In this document: in pieces, positions 63,248 through 64,000 of the stretch | Numbering within the stretch: the stretch's first letter is position 1 | Layout: each line of letters opens with the position of its first letter | Origin: GCA-2683825 sp965662355 | GTDB taxonomy: Bacteria; Planctomycetota; UBA1135; GCA-002686595 | DNA length: 64,000 bases | Direction: 5' to 3' | Assembly: GCA_965662355.1 (NCBI GenBank) | Contig: CBFIHP010000013.1 | Coordinates: forward strand, 1 to 64,000 | The notes under the pieces: generated by a model | Database searches by the model: none | Told to the model about the DNA's origin: nothing | What the model saw: only the letters and a program-made list of their open reading frames with translations | Translations under genes and position numbers: made by a program

Positions 63248-63976
63248 TCAAACCTGTAGGGCATCGTCGGAGGCAGCCTGGCCTGCGACGGGAAGGTTGC
63301 CGCGATCGTCCGCGAGCAAGGAATGAACCAGATCCCAGAGGACGTGATAGATGATGAGGTGGCACTCTTGAATGCGGTGGATGCTGTCCGTCTCCACCAC
63401 GAGGCAATGGTCGAGGCCCACCCGTGACATCTCGCCGCCGCTGATGCCTGCCAACCCGATGGTCGTCAGCCCCATCTCTTTGGCCTTCACAAACGCCTTG
63501 ATCAGGTTGGCCGAGTTACCGCTGGTGGAGATCCCGACCAACCCGTCCTCAGGACGTCCGTGTGCGATGACCTGCCGCACGAATACGTTGCCAAACCCGA
63601 CATCGTTTCCAACCGCCGTCAGCATGGCCCGGTCCGCGCTCAGGTCGATGGCCGCAAGCGCCGGGCGACCGGCGGTTACTGGATGGAGAAACTCAACGGC
63701 GATGTGGCCGGCATCACAACTGGAGCCGCCGTTCCCCATGCTGAGGAGCCGCCCGTTGCTGCGGTACACATCGGCGATGGAGCTGGCCGCCAGAACCACG
63801 GCGTCAGCGTTCTTGTCGAAGAAGGCCGAGACGGTCTCCTGGTGACTCGCGACCTTGCCCAAGATCGAGTCCAAGAGCCCCTTTTGCAGGGAGCCCGCTT
63901 CCTGCGGCTTGCCGTGTAGGAACGGATACAGATCCCGGATGTTGGAGTTCTCAGGCATCGGAGGGGAGCTGCTCAT
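63248..63976 (-). CDS. SIS-domain phosphosugar isomerase-like protein in the hyp operon
   Basis: The gene encodes 242 residues; a gggaga sequence stands just before the ATG at 63976, and a second ATG lies at 63958. The SIS core is clear: NGRLLSMGNGGSSCDAGHIA, LTAVGNDVGFGNVFVRQVI, LVGISTSGNSANLIKAF and GLTTIGLAGISGGEMSRVGL. It is closest to GmhA-type sedoheptulose 7-phosphate isomerases. SIS genes directly before hypD or hypC occur in several bacterial hyp operons, but their task there is not known. The operon probably continues beyond the right edge of the window. Confidence 0.85.
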   Translation of the reverse strand: MSSSPPMPENSNIRDLYPFLHGKPQEAGSLQKGLLDSILGKVASHQETVSAFFDKNADAVVLAASSIADVYRSNGRLLSMGNGGSSCDAGHIAVEFLHPVTAGRPALAAIDLSADRAMLTAVGNDVGFGNVFVRQVIAHGRPEDGLVGISTSGNSANLIKAFVKAKEMGLTTIGLAGISGGEMSRVGLDHCLVVETDSIHRIQECHLIIYHVLWDLVHSLLADDRGNLPVAGQAASDDALQV

Positions 63977-64000
63977 AAGTCTCCCGTCGACAGCCCGGAC

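Overview
The window is high-GC bacterial DNA with long secreted or lipid-anchored proteins built from repeats: thrombospondin type 3-like, PKD, FG-GAP/VCBS, delta-60 and beta-helix. It also holds a sulfatase, a multiheme cytochrome fused to TPRs, and a redoxin/cytochrome c/copper-monooxygenase fusion. This repertoire points to a Planctomycetota-like bacterium. That is an inference from gene content, since no rRNA or other taxonomic marker is present. I saw no rRNA, tRNA, CRISPR array or phage module.

Layout. 1-7.5 kb: the 3' end of a trimeric-adhesin-type head, a secreted protein of unknown function, a dead IS5-like element (1408-2398), a lipoprotein, an SRPBCC protein, an EEP hydrolase, an IS/host-gene chimera (4998-5598) and a delta-60 repeat protein. 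7.5-8.6 kb: a graveyard of IS91-like and integrase-type remnants. 8.6-11.8 kb: a coupled pair, an HTTM-DCC-toroid fusion and a small membrane partner. 12.3-16.5 kb: a Tat-type amidinotransferase, then an ATP-grasp/VOC fusion gene split by a 1279-bp insertion that carries a GNAT gene and a cupin/JmjC tail. 16.5-23.5 kb: sulfatase, GT-C-like membrane protein, FG-GAP protein and a GH51 arabinofuranosidase. 23.6-30.1 kb: two very small genes (a double-glycine leader peptide and a Lys-rich protein), a beta-helix protein, a heptaheme cytochrome, a DUF2071 protein, and dead remnants of beta-helix, PAP2 and PhoX genes. 30.7-41 kb: a 2OG-Fe(II) oxygenase, a HEAT/vWA protein, a ferritin-like protein and a 2184-residue subtilisin with eleven PKD domains. 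41.5-53.5 kb: a beta-propeller protein, a deuterolysin-type protease followed by a lipoprotein copy of its own N-terminal domain, the copper-monooxygenase fusion, an outer-membrane barrel gene with an internal TGA, and a 1542-residue calcium-repeat lipoprotein. 54-58.2 kb: an ATP/ADP-translocase-like transporter fused to HEAT and cyclic-nucleotide domains, overlapping an M15 dipeptidase-like gene. 58.2-64 kb: a minus-strand operon with a SIS isomerase, hypD, hypE, an FmdE-like protein and a prolyl oligopeptidase. The hyp genes imply a [NiFe] hydrogenase elsewhere in the genome.

The strongest window-wide signal is in the spaces between genes. The terminal inverted repeat of the IS5-like element (core gcgttggtgcatgaat) recurs at a dozen or more places, as paired ends of roughly 60-140 bp MITE-like elements or as single ends next to stop codons. 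A second family, a palindrome of about 86 bp, occurs twice complete, once inside a MITE, and once as a half copy beside a MITE. This looks like a family of non-autonomous elements moved by an IS5-type transposase and now reshaping gene ends.
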